DNA of 53,732 nt, taken from assembly GCA_016795145.1 (NCBI GenBank), contig JAEUII010000332.1, positions 1 to 53,732 on the forward strand. Direction: 5' to 3'. Source of the stretch: Planctomycetaceae bacterium. GTDB taxonomy: Bacteria > Planctomycetota > Planctomycetia > Planctomycetales > Planctomycetaceae. Positions 37,813-44,907 of this stretch are shown piece after piece. A program made the position numbers and the translations under genes. The notes beneath the pieces are model-generated. The model did no database searches and had not been told where the DNA came from. It saw nothing but the letters and a program-made list of their open reading frames with translations. Every line of letters begins with the position of its first letter. The first letter of the stretch is position 1.

Positions 37813-38488
37813 ATTGCGATTCTTCGCTTAGCGATTCCTCCACACCACTGGTCGCGAGCAGTTCATCATTCCGGCAAAAAAATGTCGGGCAGAAAAATAA
37901 AGGCAAAGCAGCAGCGAGATCACACAAACCTGCCGCTTCGCCCCAAACGGGGCACCGACAAATCAGCCTGGGGCAACGCCCAGGAATTGACCCACATCAC
38001 ATCCATAGCCCCAAGCGGGGCGCAACAAACACGTGCGACCTCGAATCTGGCGCGATCCATATTTCTCCCTACATCCAATCTGAACTTCTCCGTCCACCAG
38101 AACATCCCGCCGATTCTTCCGACCATCTCTGCTGTCTCCATCGTTGCTGTACCCTGATGCCAAACGTAGCTTGATTCTTTCACGAGCACCTAAGCTGCCA
38201 TTGCGAAAGCGTACGGGCGTCAACAGAATGGGTGAAGCTTTCGGTGGATGGCACCTGTTTCTTCATTCGTGAAGCAAGGCGAACAAGACGCTCAACTGGA
38301 ACTGCAGTTGATGCCAACATTGACCGGCACGCATCACTCCCGCAACCTGGTTGATGCGGTTGTCTATGATCCGCAATAGGTTTTCGTCACTCGGTGGGCT
38401 GACGCCCGACCGCTCGCCTCTATTTTCTGTCACTCATCTTTTGTCCGCTGAATGCTCTGCTTGTGGTTGAAGAATTGCAAAGTACAAA

Positions 38489-38526
38489 ATCGCAATCAGG
38501 GGACTGACGTCGCCCCGCTCGCCTTT
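38489..38526 (+). repeat. Dispersed GACGTC element
   Basis: Full copy with the usual AAATCGCAATCAG lead-in and CGCTCGCCTTTCGCC tail. It lies between two GTCACTCGGTGGGCTGACGC composite copies. Confidence 0.7.
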
Positions 38527-38705
38527 CGCCATAAGTTGTCGCTCATGCCGGTACAGGTCCGCCAGACGCGAGCGAGTTCTCCTATCCGCGTGGATCCGCG
38601 TTCATCGGCGGTTTCCAAATTTCTGTCGTCACTCGGTGGGCTGACGCCCAACCGCTCGCCTTTATTTTCTGTCACTCATTCTTTGTCCGATGAATGCTGA
38701 CTCGG

Positions 38706-38843
38706 ATGGCGATGAAATTCGATGGTATCGCTGAGCTGGTCGCAGCGTTTGATGCTGACATCGATTACGATAACGAGCACCGCTGCGCTGAGCACGAGCA
38801 CGAGGTCAAGGCGGAGGCATTGCCAGAACCAACAGTGCTTTGA
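38706..38843 (+). pseudogene. Remnant C-terminal tail of a four-helix-bundle (23S IVS-type) protein gene
   Basis: Reads FDGIAELVAAFDADIDYD then NEHRCAEHEHEVKAE, nearly the same as the tail of the larger remnant at 40148-40382 (87 bp of direct repeat, 38726-38812 versus 40256-40342, few mismatches). Only the tail is present; the helical body is missing. Family assignment depends on the second remnant. Confidence 0.45.
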
Positions 38844-38947
38844 CTTCGCGACGACAGCGTGCGGACGTGGTGGTTGGTTGGTTGGTTGAGCGTTGTGGGC
38901 CTGTGACGGGGCGGTCAACCTGAGCGATATTTTGGGGATGCCACGAT

Positions 38948-40015
38948 ATGTCAAAACAGCTCATCGATTGGGAATGGTACACAGACGGGAACCGCATCTA
39001 CAGCAATCTTTCGACTGAGCTGAAGCACGCCGACGCTCGGACATTTGAAGCCCTCAATCACGTTTGGGCCCGGGACAAGACTCATGTGTTCCAGGGGAAA
39101 AGATTGCTGCAAAATGCAGATCGCAACACGTTTGTTGTGCTCAACGATCTCTACGCAAAGGATGCAGGCAGTGTTTATTTCGCCTTTGGGCGCATTTCGG
39201 ATGCTGATGCAAAGACGTTCATGGCGTTTCCGGAGGATGACTGGTACGGCTTACGTTCGTACGCAAAGGACAAGGACTCGGTGTTCCATTATGTGTTTAC
39301 GATTGGAAAACCTGTGAAGCTTCGAACTGCGGACGCCGCCACGTTTCGGGCCATCGGACGAGGTTACGGCGTTGACGCACACTCAGTCTTCTACGAGACC
39401 CGTAAACTTGCGAAAGCGGACCCGGCGACGTGGAAACTTCTGCCGGGCGGACAATATTCAAAGGACCATAAATCTGTGTACTTTCGGTCCGAGTTGGTCT
39501 CCGCTGCGGATCCGAATTCCTTTGAAGTCCTGCCGTGTGTCCACTACGGGGGAACTGGACGCGACAATCAGGGTTACTATCATGAGAACGTGAGGATTGA
39601 GCGGGCGGATTACTTTGCGGGGCTTCAGACTGCCTTTATTTTCATTGGCACTGTCAGCAAAGCAGTAGTCACCGACAGGAACGGGAACGAACTTGACAAC
39701 CTCCAAGTTTCGGATGAAACTCGAGAGCAAGGGATCGCCTTCGAGATTGACTGCGAGCGGCTGTTGTTTGCGCCCAATGTTCCGTTCGAGAATCCACCAC
39801 TCGCTGGCGCGAAGTGTCAGATGATTCAGCGTTCTAGGTCCTGCAACATTTCAGCCTGGATCGGAAAGCGCTGGATTTGGTTTTTCTATCCTCTCGCGCG
39901 ACCCAATACGCGCATACTCGTGCCCATTAGAGAATGGCGTGATTTTTCCTCAATGGAAGACTTAGGCCGCATCGAATCGTTGGTCAACGAACTTCGCGAG
40001 ATAGGTACGACATAG
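38948..40015 (+). CDS. DKNYY-repeat protein
   Basis: 355 residues starting MSKQLIDWEWYTDGNRIYSN. The first 215 residues are built of repeats of about 25-35 residues with the pattern DK-x-x-V-F/Y-x-G/R-x-L/I-x-x-AD-x-x-TF: DKTHVFQGKRLLQNADRNTF, DAGSVYFAFGRISDADAKTF, DKDSVFHYVFTIGKPV, DAHSVFYETRKLAKADPATW, DHKSVYFRSELVSAADPNSF. This is the DKNYY family pattern; its molecular function is not known. The last 140 residues have no recognised domain. No signal peptide is visible, so the protein is probably cytoplasmic. Flanked on both sides by repeats and gene remnants, which suggests an accessory, mobile position. Confidence 0.8.
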   Translation: MSKQLIDWEWYTDGNRIYSNLSTELKHADARTFEALNHVWARDKTHVFQGKRLLQNADRNTFVVLNDLYAKDAGSVYFAFGRISDADAKTFMAFPEDDWYGLRSYAKDKDSVFHYVFTIGKPVKLRTADAATFRAIGRGYGVDAHSVFYETRKLAKADPATWKLLPGGQYSKDHKSVYFRSELVSAADPNSFEVLPCVHYGGTGRDNQGYYHENVRIERADYFAGLQTAFIFIGTVSKAVVTDRNGNELDNLQVSDETREQGIAFEIDCERLLFAPNVPFENPPLAGAKCQMIQRSRSCNISAWIGKRWIWFFYPLARPNTRILVPIREWRDFSSMEDLGRIESLVNELREIGTT

Positions 40016-40147
40016 CAAATCGCGGATTAATCGCCCCACTGCCACTCGCCTGATTTCTGTCACTCAATCATCGTTTGTCCGATGTCGTGCTCGTGCTCAG
40101 TCGCGTAGTAGCGACGGTGCTCGTAATCGTAATCGGAACCAGCCCTG
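40016..40147. repeat. Short gap with composite repeat and inverted tail remnant
   Basis: Contains CTGTCACTCAATCATCGTTT and GTCCGATG (part of the composite element) and, at about 40083-40139, an inverted copy of the Glu-His-Glu-His tail of the four-helix-bundle remnant: in reverse it reads GSDYDYEHR then EHEH. Confidence 0.5.
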
Positions 40148-40382
40148 ATGAATGAGCAATCCTTCGACCACGAACGACTTGACGTTTATCGCCTTTCGAT
40201 CGATTACGTTGCTCGGTCATTCGAGGCGGCACAACCACTGAAAGAGCTTCGACGGTGTCGCTGAGCTGGTCGCAGCATATGATGCTGACATCGATTACGA
40301 TTACGAGCACCGCTGTGCTGAGCACGAGCACGAGGTCAAGGCCGACGAATTGCAGTGTGCAGAATCGCGATCAGGGGACTGA
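40148..40382 (+). pseudogene. Degraded four-helix-bundle (23S rRNA intervening-sequence-type) protein gene
   Basis: The ATG at 40148 opens MNEQSFDHERLDVYRLSIDY followed by VARSFEAAQPLKEL, which is the characteristic N terminus of S23/four-helix-bundle IVS proteins. After about 34 residues the central helices are missing and a one-base frame change leads into FDGVAELVAAYDADIDYDYE and an EHEHEVKADE tail, ending at a TGA at 40380 inside a GACGTC element. In frame, the N-terminal part alone stops at 40264. An internal deletion is the simplest explanation. The direct repeat with 38726-38812 and the inverted tail at 40083-40139 show several remnants around the DKNYY gene. Confidence 0.6.
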
Positions 40383-40400
40383 CGTCGCCCCGCTCGCCCT
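40365..40400 (+). repeat. Dispersed GACGTC element
   Basis: Full copy preceded by GAATCGCGATCAG. It lies 15 bp beyond the FecR gene's stop codon (convergent) and supplies the stop of the degraded four-helix-bundle gene. Confidence 0.7.
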
Positions 40401-40414
40401 TTGCAACTCAACAC

Positions 40415-42100
40415 TTACTTCCGCTTTGTTCGCGTTCGAGGTCTCAATACGTCGCCAGCTCCGAAGTTTGCCGCGGCACCAAAGGCGGTTCGGCGAGCTT
40501 CCTCGTATTCTTCGCGGCTCTTGAAATTGATCACCTTCCCGTTGATGTTGATCGAGCCGGTGAACGATGTTCCCGGGAGATTTGCGGGATCGCCACCCGG
40601 AATCTGCATGCGTTCCATCATCTGCTGCTGAAGTTTCATCACGTCGTCGAAGTTCCCAAACGGAACCTCAGCCCCATTCAGCTGCATCGTTCCCTGCACG
40701 TTCCTGTGCATCGCGTCTACAAACTCAGTCCACTGCTGAAGCGTCTCCTGCTGCGACTTTTCAAACTGCTGAACGACTTGTTCCCGCACATCGTCGAATG
40801 CTTCAGCTGATGAGAACTCGGCCGTCTTTCCATTGATGGAAATCATGCCCTGAAACACGCCGCCATTCCCACGAATCGCCGCGGAAACAGGGCTCGTCTT
40901 TTCATCACCCGAACGTTCAAAGAACGACGCCTGATTCAGTCCATCAGGAACCAGCCGCCACTTGCGGCGGTCCTTGCTTTCAACTCCGGCCGGCATCACT
41001 TCGATCTCGCCCTTCTTCACGACGACGTCGGATGCTCCTGTCTCTTTCACAGACACTTCGAACTCCGTGCCAAGGTCCACGACCTCGGACGTCGGTGTTG
41101 TCACCGTAAATCCAATCGCCTGCTTCGGCACAGCAGCCATCAACTTTCCGCGTCGAAGCTGCATTTGTCCCGACGTCATCGGACGAAACTCAATCGGTCC
41201 CTCCAATGTCACTGATGCCCCATCGTCAAACGTGAGTTCCAGTCGCCCGCCAAAGAGCCGAATCACTTCACTTCCAAGCCGATCCCCCTGCGACCACTGG
41301 CGTTCCCAAACGGGATCTTCAACCTTCGTCAACGTCACGAATGTCCCATCCAGCGATTGCCCGATCTTGCTCGCGATCCCATCATTCGGAACAGGCGCAG
41401 GCTTCTCGGATAAAGCTCTGTCCGGAGCGAGGTCATCGGTAGCCGCATTTTCCGCCGGCTGTTTCACTTCAGCGATTCTGCTGTTCGGAAGCTCAACATT
41501 CGGCAAGTCGATTTCTGGCTGCCCATGCTTCTCCGGTTGTCCATGATCCAATGGCTGACCGTTCCCCTGAAGCGGATTCTTCACTGCCTGCAGATCGCTG
41601 CTCGCAGACGTTCCAGAATCACGAAGACTCCACCAGATCGAAACACTGGCCAAGACAAACAGTATGGATGTCACTGTCAGTGCCTGCCAATGGGCCAGCC
41701 GCCGCACCGGGGCCGCCGGAATGGCTCGACGAAGGTCGGAATCCGGCCTCACAGTTTTTTGCGTTTCGTTCGATGTAGCCGATGATTGAATTTCATTTGA
41801 TGTCAGACGCAAAGTCGTCTGTGACTTCGCGACCAGGGTGTCGCCATCCGTGTTTTGCAGACTCTCATTCGAACAGCGAGCCATCACGGATCGCACAAAA
41901 TCGTTTTCTGACTGCTTCACATTCCTGACGGACAGCAACAGCGCGTGCATTGTTGCATCGGAATCCAGTTCCTTTCGCAACTCTCTGTCAGACGCAAGTG
42001 CGTTCTGAAGTTCAGTCATTTCTTCCGCGGAGAGTTCAACGCCGAAAAGCAGTCGAGACCACAGAGTACGCGCGGAGACATGGTTCTGCTTGTCCGTCAT
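40415..42100 (-). CDS. FecR-domain membrane protein, partner of the ECF sigma factor
   Basis: 561 residues from the ATG at 42100, which overlaps the sigma-factor stop by four bases (ATGA) and has GAGG eight bases upstream; the frame open to 42142 is rejected. The N terminus is a cytoplasmic helical domain (SARTLWSRLLFGVELSAEEM), then one membrane helix near residue 165 (ALTVTSILFVLASVSIWWSL), a Pro/Asn/Gln-rich spacer and a FecR domain (LFGGRLELTFDDGASVTLEG, RRGKLMAAVPKQAIGFTVTT, VVDLGTEFEVSVKE). The C terminus carries three short repeats of a SINGK-x-x-x-F pattern. FecR-type proteins transmit a periplasmic signal to an ECF sigma factor; the pairing with the gene upstream supports that role. 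In planctomycetes such pairs are very numerous. Confidence 0.85.
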   Translation of the reverse strand: MTDKQNHVSARTLWSRLLFGVELSAEEMTELQNALASDRELRKELDSDATMHALLLSVRNVKQSENDFVRSVMARCSNESLQNTDGDTLVAKSQTTLRLTSNEIQSSATSNETQKTVRPDSDLRRAIPAAPVRRLAHWQALTVTSILFVLASVSIWWSLRDSGTSASSDLQAVKNPLQGNGQPLDHGQPEKHGQPEIDLPNVELPNSRIAEVKQPAENAATDDLAPDRALSEKPAPVPNDGIASKIGQSLDGTFVTLTKVEDPVWERQWSQGDRLGSEVIRLFGGRLELTFDDGASVTLEGPIEFRPMTSGQMQLRRGKLMAAVPKQAIGFTVTTPTSEVVDLGTEFEVSVKETGASDVVVKKGEIEVMPAGVESKDRRKWRLVPDGLNQASFFERSGDEKTSPVSAAIRGNGGVFQGMISINGKTAEFSSAEAFDDVREQVVQQFEKSQQETLQQWTEFVDAMHRNVQGTMQLNGAEVPFGNFDDVMKLQQQMMERMQIPGGDPANLPGTSFTGSININGKVINFKSREEYEEARRTAFGAAANFGAGDVLRPRTRTKRK

Positions 42101-42690
42101 GTTTGATCCTCGCTGCGTTTCGTCACCTTGAATCGAATGCAATCCGCCAGCTGTTTTCGAATGCGCATCAGCAGCATTCGAACCGCGCCGGCCGTTTGCG
42201 AAACTTCACTGGCGATCATCTCGGCCGATTTTTTCTGATAGTAAAATGCTTCCACAAGCCACCGCTGACGATCACCCAGGCGAGTCACACAGTCGTTCAG
42301 TGCATCCAGCTCTTCCTGAGCATCGTCGGTCTGGTAGGGATCGACATCCTCGACGGCTTCTGCTTCCAGTAACTCCGGCGGAACGACTGTCTCACTGCGC
42401 CGTCGGCGACGACTTTCATTGCGAATGTGAACTCGGATTTGATTCCGTGCGAGTCCCAGAATCCACGTTCGCAAACTCGATTCCCCGCGGAATCCCGGCA
42501 GTCCTCGATAAACCTGCACGAAGATTTCCTGAGCCACTTCGTCGGCTTCCGCCAAACTTCCGAAATGCCGCCGAGTCATGATGCGGACGTCCGCCTGATA
42601 CAGGCGCACGATCTCCTCAAAGGATGAATTCACCTGCGCGCGAATTCCCTCTTCAGTGTCTGAATCAGCGAGTCTCGGATCAGTGGGCAA
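42097..42690 (-). CDS. ECF RNA polymerase sigma factor
   Basis: 197 residues from a TTG at 42690. AAGGAG five bases upstream is a strong ribosome binding site and decides this unusual start. Region 2 reads IVRLYQADVRIMTRRHFG and ADEVAQEIFVQVYRGLPGFR, with the conserved RTWILGLARNQI; region 4 reads LGDRQRWLVEAFYYQKKSAE and QTAGAVRMLLMRIRKQLADC. The order and size match ECF sigma factors, with the linker rich in Glu and Asp. Cotranscribed and translationally coupled with the FecR-domain protein, which probably controls it. Confidence 0.92.
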   Translation of the reverse strand: MPTDPRLADSDTEEGIRAQVNSSFEEIVRLYQADVRIMTRRHFGSLAEADEVAQEIFVQVYRGLPGFRGESSLRTWILGLARNQIRVHIRNESRRRRRSETVVPPELLEAEAVEDVDPYQTDDAQEELDALNDCVTRLGDRQRWLVEAFYYQKKSAEMIASEVSQTAGAVRMLLMRIRKQLADCIRFKVTKRSEDQT

Positions 42691-42856
42691 TCAGACTCCT
42701 TACATGTGGCTCTTCTGCAGTAGTTTCCACGCGAGCAACAGCGTCACGCACGATTTTCGGGATTCTGCAGACTGGAATCAAACATTTGTGGAACGCATTT
42801 GAAGGAACTCGTTTCGCATTTTCTGCGTTATTTGCGGTTTCAAACCAACGTTGCTG

Positions 42857-42874
42857 GGTTCCCGCATGCGCGGG
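42857..42874. repeat. REP-like hairpin
   Basis: TTCCCGCATGCGCGGGAA, an 18-base imperfect palindrome with flanks GCTGGG and TGACGG, resembles REP-like hairpins of other Gram-negative genomes. A related degenerate copy lies near 8348-8372. Confidence 0.6.
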
Positions 42875-42960
42875 AATGACGGTTTGGGTGATGGCTGACG
42901 TTGGATAGAGTACCGGGAAGCTGACGCATCCCGCTCGCCGGTGGCGTGTTAATGAAGAAG

Positions 42961-42991
42961 CTCGGGGGACTGACGTCGCCCCGCTCGCCTT
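42961..42991 (+). repeat. Dispersed GACGTC element
   Basis: Copy with CTCGGGGGACTGACGTCGCC and a CCGCTCGCCTTTAT tail, directly followed by the TGTCCGACC half of the composite element. Confidence 0.7.
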
Positions 42992-43098
42992 TATCTGCTG
43001 TCCGACCAACGTCCTTATTGCGACTGCGTTGGTCTTGCGGCGTGCACACCAGGGCTTCCGGCGCCTGCGGCACACGCACTTCGTACGTGCTACCCATG
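42965..43098 (-). repeat. Long composite dispersed repeat, copy 2
   Basis: Reverse orientation of the element at 37668-37812. Its far end reads GGGTAGCACGTACGAAGTGC on the minus strand and the matching block GGGCTTCCGGCGCCTGCGG on plus. Confidence 0.7.
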
Positions 43099-43264
43099 GT
43101 GCCGGAATTTTGCATGGAACGAGGGATCTCGACAAAGTTCGTGCACATTCCGGGCGAAATTTTCGTGACGCGCCGCCTCGGAGGGAAACCAAATCCTCAT
43201 CGCAGACGCACAGCATCGCAGGTTGCCATGCTTGAGTCCTGTGATTTCTTCAAGGTGGATTCCC

Positions 43265-44551
43265 GTGAGCAATTCCAGCACCATGAGTGGAACGAACACA
43301 GGCAACGGAACCAGTATCGGAAGCAACGGCAGCCCGATTGTTGCCTCCATGCAGTGCGCGGCTTGCGGTCGGATCCGACGAGTCAGCGCGGAACATCTTG
43401 GACGGAAGCTTCGATGCCAATGCGGAAATGTCGCAGTCGCCTCAGAACAGAATCTGATCCCGGCGACCGCCGCTTCAAGTAATGCAAGGCTGTCTCCCCA
43501 GGAGAAGCCACTGGCTTCGACAGCGGAATCGTCAGATCACGTCGAACTGCCATCGGACGACATCGCGTTGATTGAATCACTGCGGGAATCGTGCCGCCAG
43601 GTGACGGCTCAACTGTCATCCGTCATCATCGGTCAGCAGAGCATCATCGAAGAAGTGCTGATCTCGATCTTCTGTCGAGGGCACGTGTTGCTGACCGGTG
43701 TGCCGGGTCTCGCGAAGACACTGCTCATTGACAGCATCTCCAAAGTTCTGGATCTGCAGTTTCGAAGAATTCAGTTCACTCCGGACCTGATGCCAGCCGA
43801 CATCACCGGCACCGAAGTCCTTCAGGAAGATCGCAGCACGGGAACTCGTAATTTTCGCTTTGTCGAAGGCCCGATCTTCAGCAACATGGTGCTGGCAGAT
43901 GAAATCAATCGAGCTCCCCCGAAGACTCAGGCAGCCCTTCTGGAAGCTATGCAGGAACGTCATGTCACCGTCGCTGGCCAGACCATGGCGCTGCCTTCTC
44001 CGTTCTTTGTCATGGCGACTCGGAACCCCATTGAACAGGAAGGAACGTATCCGCTTCCGGAAGCTCAGCTGGACCGATTCCTTTTCAACATTGTCGTCGA
44101 TTATCCGGAATCGGCGGATGAGTTTCGCATCATTCGACAGGCCGCGTCCGGCAAGAGGCCGGAACTTCGAAAGCTGCTGAATGCCTCCCAGATTCTGCAG
44201 CTGCAGGAGGCCGTTCAGAACATCCCCGTGGCGGATCACGTGATCGCTTACGCACGAGACCTCGTGCAGGCAACGCGACCACATCGACCAGATGCTCCCG
44301 GCTTCATTCGTGAGATGATCCAGTGGGGTGCCGGTCCACGAGCCGGCATCGCTCTTGTGACTTCCGCGAAGGCTCGCGCGATTCTTCAGGGCCGTCTGCA
44401 CGTCACGACCGGCGATGTTGCTTCGGTCGCACTTCCTGTTCTTCGACATCGAATCGTCACGACTTTCAACGCCGATGCCTCAGGCATCAGTCGAGACGAT
44501 GTTGTTCGCCAACTGCTTCAGGAAGTCCGCCCCAAACGACCTCGTGAGTAG
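43265..44551 (+). CDS. MoxR-family AAA+ ATPase with N-terminal zinc-ribbon-like segment
   Basis: 428 residues from the GTG at 43265, chosen because AAGGTGG stands about eight bases upstream; an ATG at 43283 is the alternative. Residues 28-55 hold a CAACGR...CQCG cysteine set that looks like a small zinc ribbon. The AAA+ core follows at about 110-400: Walker A GVPGLAKT, the MoxR signature FTPDLMPADITGTEVL, Walker B VLADEINRAPPKTQAALLEA, sensor 1 VMATRNPIEQEGTYPLPEAQ, and a lid domain ending VVRQLLQEVRPK. MoxR ATPases act with VWA and DUF58 proteins as chaperones in assembly or metal insertion. First gene of a five-gene operon. Confidence 0.93.
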   Translation: MSNSSTMSGTNTGNGTSIGSNGSPIVASMQCAACGRIRRVSAEHLGRKLRCQCGNVAVASEQNLIPATAASSNARLSPQEKPLASTAESSDHVELPSDDIALIESLRESCRQVTAQLSSVIIGQQSIIEEVLISIFCRGHVLLTGVPGLAKTLLIDSISKVLDLQFRRIQFTPDLMPADITGTEVLQEDRSTGTRNFRFVEGPIFSNMVLADEINRAPPKTQAALLEAMQERHVTVAGQTMALPSPFFVMATRNPIEQEGTYPLPEAQLDRFLFNIVVDYPESADEFRIIRQAASGKRPELRKLLNASQILQLQEAVQNIPVADHVIAYARDLVQATRPHRPDAPGFIREMIQWGAGPRAGIALVTSAKARAILQGRLHVTTGDVASVALPVLRHRIVTTFNADASGISRDDVVRQLLQEVRPKRPRE

Positions 44552-44907
44552 TGGATTCTTGCAGTGACCACCTCTGTCAGTCACGTTCGCGCGAGAACCC
44601 CAAACCCTCCCCTCCTGCACGAAGTGCGGGAGGGGTCGAGCGAGCGCCAGCAAGCTCGGGGGAGGGCCACGTCATTTGGCATTCAACTTAACAGGTGCGT
44701 CATTCGCAAATGCAGCACGCGGCCCCCTCCCGATCTTGCTGACGCGCGATCGACCTCCCCCAAACAAGTTTGGGGGGAGGAGGGTTTTCGGAGACATGAA
44801 TTCCAAGTCAGCTCTGAGTCCATCCACCTTCAATCACACGTCAACCACAACCCTCCTCTCCCGTGCAGCGTAGCGAAACGGGAGGAGTCGACGTTAAGAC
44901 CACTCCC
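44552..44907. repeat. moxR-DUF58 spacer with three GC-rich inverted repeats
   Basis: Three hairpin units stand in this gap: CCCCTCCTGCAC/GTGCGGGAGGGG (44607-44638), CCTCCCCCAAAC/GTTTGGGGGGAGG (44753-44782) and CTCTCCCGT/ACGGGAGGAG (44855-44887). All share CCTCCC/GGGAGG arms, so they look like one dispersed family. If moxR and the DUF58 gene are cotranscribed they would sit in the mRNA. No gene is supported. Confidence 0.6.

Larger units (their letters stand above)
37430..38947. repeat. 1.5-kb repeat-filled gap
   Basis: No gene is supported. The gap is a patchwork of dispersed elements: GACGTC elements at about 37469-37500, 37534-37560, 37789-37820 (all minus) and 38489-38526 (plus); composite elements with GTCACTCAT...TTTGTCCG at about 37436-37470, 38386-38445 and 38630-38692; a long composite copy at 37668-37812; and a four-helix-bundle gene remnant at 38706-38843. 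A short (GGTT)n run lies at about 38870-38890. A 215-codon ORF here (37510-38157) is a translation of repeats. Confidence 0.65.
42691..43264. repeat. Divergent gap between sigma factor and moxR, repeat-rich
   Basis: Contains a TTCCCGCATGCGCGGGAA hairpin (42857-42874), a GACGTC element (42961-42991), and the second copy of the long composite repeat in reverse order (about 42965-43098). The promoter of the sigma/FecR operon should lie near 42700-42760, that of the moxR operon near 43100-43250. No clear boxes are visible. A 178-codon minus-strand ORF here is a repeat translation. Confidence 0.55.

Noticed and set aside
37510..38157. 215-codon plus-strand ORF in the 1.5-kb gap
   Set aside because: Runs through GACGTC and composite repeats; residues such as DVSPL recur in other repeat-derived ORFs.
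37430..38947. Possible CRISPR array in the repeat-rich gap
   Set aside because: Repeats are irregularly spaced, in both orientations and composite; there are no uniform spacers and no cas genes.
42680..43216. 178-codon minus-strand ORF between sigma factor and moxR
   Set aside because: Antisense reading of the composite repeat and REP-like hairpin, no domain.
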